A stretch of DNA of 64,000 nucleotides from Streptomyces mirabilis (GTDB taxonomy: Bacteria; Actinomycetota; Actinomycetes; Streptomycetales; Streptomycetaceae). Made by a program: the position numbers and the translations under genes. Location of the stretch: NCBI RefSeq assembly GCF_039503195.1, contig NZ_JBCJKP010000001.1, forward strand, positions 9,672,001 to 9,736,000. The letters are read 5' to 3'. This document shows, piece by piece, positions 33,154 through 41,241 of the stretch. The notes beneath the pieces are model-generated. The model ran no database searches, had not been told where the DNA came from, and saw only the letters and a program-made list of their open reading frames with translations. Within the stretch, counting starts at the first letter, position 1. Every line of letters begins with the position of its first letter.

Positions 33154-33897
33154 ATGTGCGGCCGTTACGTCTCCACCCGCAGTCCCGAGGACCTGGTCCA
33201 GCTCTTCCAGGTCACCGACTGGCGTGCCGAGGAGGCGCTGGCGCCGAACTGGAACGTCGCCCCGACCGACAACGTGTGGGCCGTCCTCGAGCGCGTCCCG
33301 CGCGACCAGACCGATGCCCCCGCGGTGGAGCGGGAGTTGCGTCCGCTGCGCTGGGGCCTGGTGCCGTCCTGGGCGAAGGACATGAAAATCGGCGCGCGGA
33401 TGATCAACGCGCGGGTGGAGACCGTGCACGAGAAACCCGCCTACCGCCGCGCATTCGCCAAACACCGCTGCCTGCTGCCGGCCGACGGCTTCTACGAATG
33501 GGAGCAGGCCAAGGACCCCGATACGGGCAAGGCCCGCAAGCAGCCGTACTTCATCCATCCCGAGGACCAGCAGGTGATGGCGCTCGCCGGCCTGTACGAG
33601 TACTGGCGCAACCCGGAGGTCAAACAGGACGACGACCCAGCCGCCTGGTTGACGACCTGCACCATCATCACCACCGAGGCCACCGACACGGCCGGCCGCG
33701 TTCACCCCCGCATGCCGCTCGCCCTCACACCGGACCACTACGACTCCTGGCTCGACCCCCACCACCAGGACCCCGACGAACTGCGGGCGCTGCTCACCCA
33801 GCCCGCCGACGGCCACCTGGACGCCCGGCCGGTCTCCACGGCCGTCAACAACGTCCGCAACAACGGCCCGCAGCTCCTCGACGCGCTCACCCCATAG
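33154..33897 (+). CDS. SRAP-domain protein (HMCES/YedK type)
   Basis: The 247-residue protein is a SOS-response-associated peptidase-domain protein, which protects abasic sites in single-stranded DNA by forming a covalent link through its amino-terminal Cys. It begins MCGRYV, exposing Cys2 after Met removal. MINARVET gives the conserved Asn85, GFYEWEQ the Glu115, and VHPRMP the catalytic His near residue 200. It is full length. In bacteria the gene often sits near DNA repair genes; here the only candidates are broken ligase and Ku relics 5 kb away. Confidence 0.95.
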   Translation: MCGRYVSTRSPEDLVQLFQVTDWRAEEALAPNWNVAPTDNVWAVLERVPRDQTDAPAVERELRPLRWGLVPSWAKDMKIGARMINARVETVHEKPAYRRAFAKHRCLLPADGFYEWEQAKDPDTGKARKQPYFIHPEDQQVMALAGLYEYWRNPEVKQDDDPAAWLTTCTIITTEATDTAGRVHPRMPLALTPDHYDSWLDPHHQDPDELRALLTQPADGHLDARPVSTAVNNVRNNGPQLLDALTP

Positions 33898-33974
33898 CTG
33901 CTGCCGCTCGGCGGCCAAAGGCGCTGCATGGGTGTAGCAGCTTCCGTAGTTGGCAAGGGCGACGCGAAGACTGG

Positions 33975-34232
33975 TCAGCCGTCTTCCGGGACGTCCGGCA
34001 CCAGGTCTCGGTATGCCTGACGCATGACGTCCAGCGCGGCGCATCGCGCCACAGTCGCGTTCATCTCCTGGGCCATCTCCTGCGCCATGTCGGACAGTTC
34101 ATCACCGCCGTACAGAACGGTTCCGTGAGCGAAGGCCCGGAGCCTGTCCGAGAGCCCCAGCAAGGCACCGGACAGGTTCGACGTGCGCAGGTCGATCGGT
34201 TCGTACTTCAGGTGCAAGGTGTGGTCGGCCAC
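33975..34232 (-). CDS. small hypothetical protein
   Basis: From a GTG at 34232 the product is 85 residues, soluble, helix-rich and acidic: LHLKYEPIDLRTSNLSGALL, then LSDRLRAFAHGTVLYGGDEL and DMAQEMAQEMNATVARCAAL. The composition looks like a real protein, but I recognise no family. Its front abuts the recombinase tail at 34236, so the true start may have been lost. Confidence 0.45.
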   Translation of the reverse strand: MADHTLHLKYEPIDLRTSNLSGALLGLSDRLRAFAHGTVLYGGDELSDMAQEMAQEMNATVARCAALDVMRQAYRDLVPDVPEDG

Positions 34233-34235
34233 GCC

Positions 34236-34610
34236 CTCATGATCGCCGCGGCCGGCGAGCCCCGGCAGCACTACGGCCTCGGACACGGCTACTGCGCCGA
34301 CACCTTCTTCGGACACTGCCGACACCGCATGGCCTGCGCCCGCTGCGACTTCTACTCCCCAAAGGACTCCACGAGAGCCCAACTCCTCGAAGCCAAAGGG
34401 AACTTGCAGAAGGTGGCCGTCTCGATCCCGCTCACCGGGGACGAACAAGCCGCTCTCACCGACGGTCAGACCGTGATCGACGAACTCCTCGGCGGACTCG
34501 CCGATACCCCGACCCCGGCCGGGCCACCACCCCGGCAGATCAGGACACCCGACACAGTTCAGCTCCTGCCGATCGTCGGCGTCCGACAGGGCAAATCAAC
34601 GCAAGCTTGA
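34236..34610 (+). pseudogene. tyrosine recombinase (integrase), C-terminal tail
   Basis: About 125 codons encode the Cys-rich integrase tail, with the same motif order as at 2700-3172: LGHGYCADTFFGHCRHRMAC, then ARCDFYSPKDSTRAQLLEAK and PLTGDEQAALTDGQ, extending to PTPAGPPPRQI. The catalytic boxes, including the Tyr nucleophile, are missing. The stop overlaps a 25-bp sequence that recurs at 38554, suggesting an old attachment region. Confidence 0.75.
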
Positions 34611-34629
34611 CACATCTGATTCCACAGAA
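34605..34629 (+). repeat. left copy of direct repeat flanking a four-gene cassette
   Basis: GCTTGACA, three bases, then CTGATTCCACAGAA (34616-34629). The same two blocks, in the same order and orientation but with four bases between them, occur at 38554-38579. The copy overlaps the stop codon of the recombinase tail. Confidence 0.65.
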
Positions 34630-34668
34630 AAGTCGTTCGTCTGGCGGGCCCTGTCGCATGCGCGGCGT

Positions 34669-35205
34669 TCACCGCTGCGGGCGGAGTCCGTCGAGGATGA
34701 GCGCGAGCATGTGGGGTGCCCGGTCCTCGGGGCTGGACGCGGCGCGCCACAAGGCGCCGGTGAGTTGGAGGAAGTCGCCTGGGTCGGCGTCTGGGCGGAC
34801 GCTTCCGTCCCTTTTGCCGGCGTCGAGGAGTTCTGTGATGGCGGCGATGACCGGCCCGTAGCTCTGCTCGCTGATCGCCTGGTGCGCGCCCGGGCTGAGG
34901 GCGTCGCCGAGGCCGTGCTTTCTGCGCATGGCCTCGACGAGGTCGGTCGTCCAGTGGCGGAGCGCTTCCAGTGGCGGCATCTGGGCCAGCAGGACGGGCA
35001 CGGTGTTGATGATGCGTGCCACTTCGTCCTGGTAGACGGCCAGGACCAGCGACTCACGGGTGGGGAAGTTGCGGTACAGGGTGCCGGCGCCGACTCCCGC
35101 GCGCTGAGAGATCTGGTTCATCGACGTGCTGCCGTCCGCCGCAAGAGCTTCGCGTGCGGCGGCGAGGATGCGCGCCCTGTTCTCACGGGCGTCTGAGCGG
35201 ACCAC
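34669..35205 (-). CDS. TetR-family regulator of the reductase cassette
   Basis: The 178-residue protein has the TetR helix-turn-helix at about residues 10-55 (ARILAAAREALAADGSTSMN, then QRAGVGAGTLYRNFPTR) and a helical sensing domain. The GTG start at 35205 follows AAGGTGAGG. The divergent aldo/keto reductase starts 76 bp away, and two palindromes lie between, the nearer one 19 bp from this start. It very probably represses itself and the reductase-DUF998-reductase operon, being released by a substrate of those enzymes. Confidence 0.93.
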   Translation of the reverse strand: MVRSDARENRARILAAAREALAADGSTSMNQISQRAGVGAGTLYRNFPTRESLVLAVYQDEVARIINTVPVLLAQMPPLEALRHWTTDLVEAMRRKHGLGDALSPGAHQAISEQSYGPVIAAITELLDAGKRDGSVRPDADPGDFLQLTGALWRAASSPEDRAPHMLALILDGLRPQR

Positions 35206-35223
35206 GGGACCTCACCTTGCTAA

Positions 35224-35263
35224 GTGGAGACCTCTCCACTACGTTATGCGGAGAGCTCTCCAC
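35224..35263. promoter_or_regulatory. two TetR operators
   Basis: GTGGAGACCTCTCCAC (35224-35239) is a perfect 16-bp palindrome. GCGGAGAGCTCTCCAC (35248-35263) repeats it with a perfect GGAGAGCTCTCC core, 24 bp from start to start. They fill the space between tetR and the reductase gene. Confidence 0.8.
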
Positions 35264-35280
35264 CTACTCTAAGGAGCGTC

Positions 35281-36330
35281 ATGCATTACATCAAGCTCGG
35301 CATGACCGGCCTCGACGTATCCCCGATCGCGATCGGCGCGATGACCTACGGCGAGCCCGACCGCGGGCACCCCGTCTGGTCCAAGGGCGAACAGGACGCG
35401 CGACCGCTCATCAAGCACGCGCTGGAGGCGGGGATCAACTTCTTCGACACCGCGAACATGTACTCCAACGGTTCCAGCGAGGAAATCCTCGGCCGGGCGC
35501 TCAAGGACTTCGCCGACCGTGATGCCGTGGTGATCGCCACGAAGCTGCGCCATCCGATGCGGCTGGGACCCAACGGACGGGGACTGTCACGTAAGGCGAT
35601 CATGACCGAGGTCGACCATTCGCTGCGCCGCCTGGGCACCGACTACATCGACCTCTACCAGATCCACCGTAACGACCACTCCACCCCTTGGGAGGAGACC
35701 CTCGATGCACTCAGCGACCTCGTGAGGGCCGGCAAGGTCCGCTACCTCGGCGCCTCGTCCATGCACGCATGGGAGTTCGCGAAGGCGCTGCGCCTGCAGA
35801 AGGAGAACGGCTGGGCGCGGTTCGTGTCGATGCAGGACCACTACAACCTCCTCGCCCGTGAGGAGGAGCGCGAGATGATCCCGCTGTGCCTGGACGAGGG
35901 CGTGGGCACGATCATCTGGTCGCCGCTGGCCCGCGGCCGCCTCACCCGCGCGTGGGACGACGCACGCTCGACGGTACGCTCCGAGACGGACGGCGCCTAC
36001 GCGGACCTGCTCTACTCGCCGGCCGAGGAGGCGTCCAACCACGCGATCATCGACGCGGTCGGGCAGGTCGCGGACGCCCACGGCGTCAGCCGCGCGCAGG
36101 TCGCGCTCGCCTGGCTGCGACGCCAGCCGGTGGTCACCGCGCCGCTGGTCGGCGCCGGCTCGATCCGGCAGATCGAGGAGGCCGTGGCCTCCCTCGACAT
36201 CGAGCTCACCGACGACGAAGTGCGTGCCCTGGAGGCTCCGTACACCCCCCGGTACGACTGGCAGGGCGTCTCGGACGAAGCCGAGATGGAGGCCATCCGC
36301 AAGCGCGTCCCCGGAATGGCCCTCGCGTGA
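35281..36330 (+). CDS. aldo/keto reductase
   Basis: The 349-residue NADPH-dependent reductase has the full tetrad Asp56 (FFDTAN), Tyr61 (MYS), Lys88 (IATKLR) and His129 (QIHRND). It is close to the reductase at 13413 but has an insertion near residue 25 (EPDRGHPVW) and a longer end. The ATG at 35281 follows AAGGAG; upstream in-frame codons lie in the operator region and are not used. It is first of three genes under TetR control, followed by a DUF998 membrane protein (GTGA overlap) and a reductase. Substrate unknown. Confidence 0.93.
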   Translation: MHYIKLGMTGLDVSPIAIGAMTYGEPDRGHPVWSKGEQDARPLIKHALEAGINFFDTANMYSNGSSEEILGRALKDFADRDAVVIATKLRHPMRLGPNGRGLSRKAIMTEVDHSLRRLGTDYIDLYQIHRNDHSTPWEETLDALSDLVRAGKVRYLGASSMHAWEFAKALRLQKENGWARFVSMQDHYNLLAREEEREMIPLCLDEGVGTIIWSPLARGRLTRAWDDARSTVRSETDGAYADLLYSPAEEASNHAIIDAVGQVADAHGVSRAQVALAWLRRQPVVTAPLVGAGSIRQIEEAVASLDIELTDDEVRALEAPYTPRYDWQGVSDEAEMEAIRKRVPGMALA

Positions 36331-37046
36331 ACCCCATCGTCCGCTCCGGCGCCGCTGCCCGCGCCGGAGCCCTCCTCATCCTTCTCGGCCCGCTCGTGTC
36401 CTGGGTCGCCGAGTTCATCACCGCCGCCGCCTGGCAGGACCCGCCGTACTCGCCCCTGTACAACTGGGTCAGCCACCTCGGTCTGACCGGCCCGCCGCAG
36501 ACCGCGTTCGGACAGGTCGCCAACTCCCCCCTCGGCGCCGTCATGGACACCGGTTGGGTGATCTACGGCACCCTCTTGATCGTCGGCGCGATTCTCGTGT
36601 TCGACCCGCGCGAGGGCACCCGCCCGATCGTCATCAGGATCCTCGCCGTCCTCGCCGGTGTCGGGGTCTCGCTCGTCGGCGTCTTCCAGGGCTCCAACGC
36701 CAACGTCGACAACGGCCTGATCGCGTTCCACACCGTCGGTGCGCAGGGCGTCATGCTCGCCGGCAACATCATGGCGATCGTCGTCGGAGCCGGCGGAACC
36801 CGCATCGGTCTCACCAGAGGCCGGTCGATCGCGAGCATCATCCTCGGCACCGCCGGACTGATCGCGTTCCCCCTCTTCATGACTGACGTGTTCACCGGCT
36901 GGATGTGGAACGTCGGCCTGTTCGAGCGCGCCGTGATCTACCCGATCATGATCGGCCACGCCCTCCTTGGAAGCAGCGTGGCCGCTGCCCAGCGGCATCG
37001 CGCGACGCACCCGTCGGCACCCCTTTCTGCACGAGTCGAAAGCTGA
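36327..37046 (+). CDS. DUF998 integral membrane protein
   Basis: The 239-residue protein has six hydrophobic segments and belongs to DUF998, a family of membrane proteins of unknown role. SPLYNWVSHLGLTGPPQTAF with the conserved SxLG pattern follows the first helix, and NGLIAFHTVGAQGVMLAGN the fourth. The GTG start overlaps the reductase stop by four bases, so it is translationally coupled. Being locked between two oxidoreductases, it may help to move or sense their lipophilic substrate; this is inference only. Confidence 0.88.
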   Translation: MNPIVRSGAAARAGALLILLGPLVSWVAEFITAAAWQDPPYSPLYNWVSHLGLTGPPQTAFGQVANSPLGAVMDTGWVIYGTLLIVGAILVFDPREGTRPIVIRILAVLAGVGVSLVGVFQGSNANVDNGLIAFHTVGAQGVMLAGNIMAIVVGAGGTRIGLTRGRSIASIILGTAGLIAFPLFMTDVFTGWMWNVGLFERAVIYPIMIGHALLGSSVAAAQRHRATHPSAPLSARVES

Positions 37047-37056
37047 GGAGAGACAA

Positions 37057-38091
37057 ATGACACGAGTACTGGTCACCGGAGGAACCGGATTCGTCGGGAG
37101 CTGGTGCATCCAGGCCCTGCTCGACGCCGGGCACACCGTCCGCACCACAGTCCGCGACCTGCAACGCGAGCCGGCACTGCGCTCCTGGCTCCACGCGGCC
37201 ACACCGTTCGACGACGACCGACTCACGGTCGCGCGCGCCGACCTCGAAGACCCCGACGGCTGGGACGACGCCGTCGCCGACTGCGACTACGTCCTCCACG
37301 TCGCCTCGCCAACCCTGCGCCATACGCCCGCGAAAGACGCCGACCTGATGGTCCCAGCACGAGAGGGCGTCCTGCGGGTGCTGCGCGCCGCCCGCGACGC
37401 CCGCGTGCGCCGGGTCGTCCTGACAAGCGCCTTCGGTGCCGTCGGGATCGGGCACCCCCCACGCTCGACCCCGTTCACCGAACAGGACTGGACCGACGTC
37501 GACAGCGATATCCCGCCCTACCAGCGCTCCAAGACACTCGCCGAACGCGCCGCCTGGCAGTTCGTCCAAGACGAAGGCGGTGGTCTGGAACTGGCAGCGG
37601 TTCATCCCGTGGGGGTTCTTGGACCACTGCTGGGCCCGGACGACCCGCCGTCCCTGCGTCTGGTCCGCAGAATGCTCGAGGGACGGGTTCCTGCATGCCC
37701 TCCCTTCGGGATGGGCTTCGTCGACGTCCGCGACGTCGCGGACCTGCACGTGCGCGCAATGACCGATCCGGCAGCCGCCGGCGAACGCTTCCTGGCGATC
37801 GCCGGACACAGCCTGCGCGTCATCGACATCGCACGCATTCTGCAGGACCGCCTCGGTGAGCGCGCCGCGAAGGCCCCGACCCGTGAACTGCCCGTGTGGC
37901 TCGCACGCACACTGGGCATCGTGAACCCGGAACTGCGACTGCTCAGGCACCAGCTCGGCCGGAATCTCAACGCCACGAGCGCCAAGGCGGAGAAGCTTCT
38001 AGGGTGGCGAGCACGCCCCATCGAGGACACCATCGCGGAGACCGCCGAGAGCCTCCTCGCCCATGGCATCGGGACAAAGGCCGGCTCGTAA
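37057..38091 (+). CDS. NAD(P)-dependent epimerase/dihydroflavonol-reductase-like enzyme
   Basis: The 344-residue extended short-chain dehydrogenase opens VLVTGGTGFVGSW, the Rossmann motif TGxxGFxG. Tyr and Lys of the active site are in YQRSKTLAE (YxxxK). The HVASP segment near residue 85 and the loose substrate half fit the dihydroflavonol 4-reductase/aldehyde-reductase branch. The ATG at 37057 follows GAGGAGA, ten bases after the DUF998 stop, so it is the third gene of the operon. It would reduce a ketone or aldehyde, perhaps the same substrate class as the first gene. Confidence 0.92.
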   Translation: MTRVLVTGGTGFVGSWCIQALLDAGHTVRTTVRDLQREPALRSWLHAATPFDDDRLTVARADLEDPDGWDDAVADCDYVLHVASPTLRHTPAKDADLMVPAREGVLRVLRAARDARVRRVVLTSAFGAVGIGHPPRSTPFTEQDWTDVDSDIPPYQRSKTLAERAAWQFVQDEGGGLELAAVHPVGVLGPLLGPDDPPSLRLVRRMLEGRVPACPPFGMGFVDVRDVADLHVRAMTDPAAAGERFLAIAGHSLRVIDIARILQDRLGERAAKAPTRELPVWLARTLGIVNPELRLLRHQLGRNLNATSAKAEKLLGWRARPIEDTIAETAESLLAHGIGTKAGS

Positions 38092-38553
38092 CCGACCGAC
38101 GCGGCAGCCCTGCGCGCCGAAGAGGCGTCGAACCGGTACCGCGGCCCGAGAGGTGCCCTCGGCCCCGGGCCCGCGCCGACGTACGGTCCGGGGCCGCCTG
38201 TGTGCCCGCTGGGTGAGCTGGGACGGGAGACTTCGGGCTGTCATGGCAGTCGACACGTTCCAGGGTCACCCGTCCGTCGGCCGGGTGACGGCGTCAGCGT
38301 GCGGCCGGGGAGAGGTCCCTGCCCGTCGGCAGGGCCATGATGATCAGTCCCGTTCGTGCTCTCGGGAAGTCTGCTGGCCGGTGCAGCGGAAGGTCCGGCG
38401 GGTGATGCGCCTGGTCATCAGGGTGATGGCAGCCCACGTGATCAGCGACTCGGGCTTTGAGCTGCCTGTGGCGCACCCTCGACCATCCCATCGGCGCCGC
38501 CCCCGGCAGACCGGCTTCCAACCGTAGGGCGGCCCCGCAGCGCATGCCGAGCT
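38092..38553. other. gap behind the reductase cassette
   Basis: About 460 bp without a supported gene. Frames on both strands are biased in composition. It ends at the right copy of the direct repeat. Confidence 0.45.
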
Positions 38554-38579
38554 GCTTGACAGCACCTGATTCCACAGAA
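38554..38579 (+). repeat. right copy of direct repeat flanking a four-gene cassette
   Basis: GCTTGACA, four bases, then CTGATTCCACAGAA (38566-38579), matching 34605-34629. The two copies enclose the tetR-AKR-DUF998-reductase genes in 3.9 kb. Confidence 0.65.
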
Positions 38580-38614
38580 TGCGGGTCTGGCATGCCATGT
38601 GGCCGCAGCGCATC

Positions 38615-38714
38615 GACAGTGGCCGTCGAGTTTCATCTCGTAGCTCCAGTCCGTTCCGGTGGGCAGTTCCGGTACGGACTGCGCGAGGGCGACGGAAACG
38701 GGCCAGTCCACCCG
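38615..38714 (-). pseudogene. ATP-dependent DNA ligase, amino-terminal fragment
   Basis: The minus strand reads VDWPVSVALAQSVPELPTG, then WSYEMKLDGH, the amino terminus of an actinobacterial ATP-dependent ligase up to the adenylation motif KxDGxR, whose Lys becomes AMP-linked. The sequence ends at the motif. A Ku relic lies 140 bp away on the other strand, so this looks like a ruined non-homologous end-joining locus. Confidence 0.65.
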
Positions 38715-38850
38715 TCCAGCCTGCGACGGTGCCAGTGGCAGCGCGCGCCGGCGTCGTCGGGAAGCGGGCCGTGTCGGAGGCTCCTGGGCTGGTGGGGCTC
38801 GGGGTTGTCGTGGAGGCCCGTGATGCCCCGACCGCTGTGGAGCGGCGCCA

Positions 38851-39046
38851 TTAGTACGCTCTGATCGCCCGGGCGCTGGTCCGCAATACGAAGGTGGCCG
38901 TGGCGAAGCCGGCGTGGCACGGGCGTGCGCGCCTGGTGCTGCTGCTGCGGGTGCGGGACGGGGCACTGGTCGCGCACGTGCTCAAGTGGGACGACGAGGT
39001 GCGCGACCCCTCCGAGCTCGCCCCGAAGGAAACCGAGGTCACGGAC
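38851..39046 (+). pseudogene. Ku (end-joining) protein fragment
   Basis: The frame reads YALIARALVRNTKVAVAKPA, then WHGRARLVLLLRVRDGALVA and HVLKWDDEVRDPSELAP, with KETEVTD following. This matches the carboxy half of the Ku core, which forms the DNA-encircling ring. It starts without a Met, lacks the first 100 or so residues, and degenerates after about 39046. It cannot work. The ligase relic next to it is divergent, as in many Streptomyces Ku-ligase pairs. Confidence 0.75.
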
Positions 39047-39176
39047 TTGCAGTGCGCGCAGGTGCGCACGCCCGAGGTGAGGAGTCGGCGTGCTTCGTCG
39101 CGCGGGACGGGGCGCCGTGGTTGCCCGCGGCGTAGCAGCCGCCCACATGGGCCTCGATGAGTGGCAGGTCGCCGCT

Positions 39177-39500
39177 CTATTTTCCGAGTCTCTCCTTGAG
39201 CTGGGCCTTGTTCATGGACGAGCGCCCTTCGATGTTGCGACGCTTGGCCTCCTCGTACAGCTGGTCGTAAGTGGGGCCTTGAGAACCCCTGTGCGAACGC
39301 TGGCCGCCCCGCTGGGACGACGACTTGTCCTGCGTGGACGCCCTGCTCGCTGCCTTCGATTCGCCGGCGCGGGCCCGTTCCTTGTTGACCGTGCGGGAGG
39401 CGATCTCCTTGGCCCGCTTCGTGCTCTCGCCGCGCTGCTCGGCACTTTCCTTGATGTGTTCGTACTGCCGTTCCCGCTTGGGGCTCGACCCACGAGGCAT
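39177..39500 (-). CDS. small basic protein with Rho-N-like C-terminal domain
   Basis: The 107-residue protein is very rich in Lys, Arg, Ser and Gln in its first two-thirds (starting MPRGSSPKRERQYEHIKESA), probably disordered and nucleic-acid binding. It ends in a compact helix-extended-helix domain, YDQLYEEAKRRNIEGRSSMN then KAQLKERL, like Rho-N or SAP folds. Streptomyces homologues are often called plasmid stabilisation proteins, a name without firm evidence. AGGGAG precedes the ATG at 39500. It sits beside relics of DNA repair genes and a stress regulator; cytosolic. Confidence 0.82.
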   Translation of the reverse strand: MPRGSSPKRERQYEHIKESAEQRGESTKRAKEIASRTVNKERARAGESKAASRASTQDKSSSQRGGQRSHRGSQGPTYDQLYEEAKRRNIEGRSSMNKAQLKERLGK

Positions 39501-39534
39501 GATCACTCCCTGAATGGCTGTCGGGGCGCCTTGC

Positions 39535-40371
39535 TCACCCTGTGCGCCGCCGGGGCGAAGCCGCAAACGCACGTACTGCGTCTGGGCTGCCTGTACTACC
39601 GGTGGAGCCGTCGGGTTGGAGGATTTCGGTGACCGCCGCGGAGATCCCCTGCTGCAACCTGTCGGACAGCGGAGCGCCATTGACCGCCCCCACCAACTCC
39701 TGGGCCAGGTGGTGGAGTTTGGTGTTGGTGCGCTGCGAGACCTCGACCAGGACGCTCCAGGCGTCCTTGGCGTTCAGACCGTAGGAGGCCATCAGGACTC
39801 CACGGGCCAGATCGATGACCGGTCTGGTTTGCATGGCCCGTTTGAGCTGGCCGATTTCGGTGCGCAGGTCCTCCTCGACATCCTTGGGCAACCCGTCCTC
39901 CTCCGCGGGGCTGGGGGCGGTACCGGTAGGCGTGCCCCGGCCGTTGACGGCCACGCCGGGACCGGCGTCATCCGGGCGCTTGAAGAGCGGCCAGGTGCGG
40001 GTGAGTGTGAGCAGGTGCTCGACCGCGACTCCCGCGGTCTGGATGCGGACCGTCTTGGCCTCCGCCAGGGCCAGGCGGCGGATGTGCAGCAGGATGTTGA
40101 GGCCGGAGCAGTCACAGAAGTCGACCCCGGTGAGGTCGAGGTCGAGGCCCTGGAGTGACTGGGCCAGTGCTTCACGCAGGGCGTGCCGCAGAGCCTGCTC
40201 CGTGTCGATGTCGAGTTCACCCGCGACCGCCACGACCGTCCGCTCGTCGGAGGGGTATGCCGCGACCTTCAGGAACGGCGAGGTGTGGGCTCGAAAGGTG
40301 CCATCCGCTTGTGTTGCGTGGACGGCTTCGTCTGCGCCCCTCGCCTGGGAAGAAAGCAGATGTTCTTGCAT
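39535..40371 (-). CDS. STAS-ANTAR regulatory protein
   Basis: The 278-residue protein joins two signalling domains. A STAS domain, as in anti-anti-sigma factors, covers about residues 35-125 (VVAVAGELDIDTEQALRHAL, then LDLTGVDFCDCSGLNILL, with the phosphorylatable Ser in DCSGLN). An ANTAR RNA-binding domain lies at about 170-235 (LKRAMQTRPVIDLARGVLMA, then LNAKDAWSVLVEVSQRTNTK), which in relatives prevents transcription termination. The ATG at 40371 follows GGGAGCG; a GTG at 40437 is in frame but has no ribosome site. It is divergent from a winged-helix gene. It probably links partner switching to antitermination. Confidence 0.9.
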   Translation of the reverse strand: MQEHLLSSQARGADEAVHATQADGTFRAHTSPFLKVAAYPSDERTVVAVAGELDIDTEQALRHALREALAQSLQGLDLDLTGVDFCDCSGLNILLHIRRLALAEAKTVRIQTAGVAVEHLLTLTRTWPLFKRPDDAGPGVAVNGRGTPTGTAPSPAEEDGLPKDVEEDLRTEIGQLKRAMQTRPVIDLARGVLMASYGLNAKDAWSVLVEVSQRTNTKLHHLAQELVGAVNGAPLSDRLQQGISAAVTEILQPDGSTGSTGSPDAVRAFAASPRRRTG

Positions 40372-40481
40372 GGGAGTCGCTCCCGGGGCATCCGTCCACT
40401 GGTCTTTGCTCCAGGTTCGGCCTCCTTCACCTCGCACGTCAAGAGATACATGAACTCATTTTCACCCTTTTGAATACGTGA

Positions 40482-40934
40482 ATGTCGGGCACTACGCTGA
40501 GAGGCATGGGTGGAGTACCTGAGGGACACAGTGGCTGGACCTTCCTGACCAACCACGCCCGAGTGCTGGCCTCGATCGCCGATGATCCGGGCACTCGTAT
40601 CCGTGACATCGCCGCGCGATGCCGGCTCACCGAGGGCGCTGTCCAGAAGATCATTTCCGATCTTGAGCAGAACGGCTATCTCACCCACACCCGGCAGGGC
40701 CGCTCGAATCTCTACCGCATCGAAGAGGGAACCGTCCTCCGGCACCCGGCCGACGCCGGCCTCACCGTGGCGGCCCTGCTGGCCGCCCTTGACCAGCACG
40801 AGAACTCCCATGAAACCCGGCCCGGGCAGGGGGCAGGGCATCAGGGGAGCGATGGGGCAGAAGAGCCTGCTGACGACGGCCGCATGACGGCCACGAGATC
40901 CGTTCGGGTCGGCCGTCACCGAGTGAAGTCATGA
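40482..40934 (+). CDS. winged-helix (MarR-like) regulator
   Basis: The 150-residue protein has a helix-turn-helix near its front: ARVLASIADDPGTRIRDIAA, then CRLTEGAVQKIISDLEQNGY and the wing LTHTRQGRSNLYRI, typical of a MarR/ArsR-like winged helix. The last 50 residues are polar and probably disordered. ATGs at 40482 and 40506 are both possible; neither has a good ribosome site, so the mRNA may be leaderless. It is divergent from the STAS-ANTAR gene, 110 bp apart, and the two may regulate each other or respond to the same stress. Confidence 0.82.
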   Translation: MSGTTLRGMGGVPEGHSGWTFLTNHARVLASIADDPGTRIRDIAARCRLTEGAVQKIISDLEQNGYLTHTRQGRSNLYRIEEGTVLRHPADAGLTVAALLAALDQHENSHETRPGQGAGHQGSDGAEEPADDGRMTATRSVRVGRHRVKS

Positions 40935-41241
40935 CTCGCGAGGATCGACCGTATGGGGACGGCTCACCAGCGAGTGCCTGGCACGACGTGCCGACGCCCC
41001 CGGCGGCTCTCCCGTCCGAACGGGATCTCCCGACCGGGTGTGCAGCTACGCGCGCGTGCTGACGTAGCGCTCGGTCGGACCCCACCGTTCCATCACGGGC
41101 GCCATGTACCACTGGCACAGCGGACAGCCGGCACTGCCGCAGGTGGTCAGTCGAGGATGCGGAGTGACGCGGACAGCTGCGTTCACGGGCTCCCCTCCGC
41201 TCTTTGAGGGCTGCCTCCGATTCCGGCAGGGTTCAGGCCGC
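40935..41241. other. gap between winged-helix gene and lacI end
   Basis: About 300 bp between the ends of convergent genes. No gene and no clear terminator stem were identified. Confidence 0.45.
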
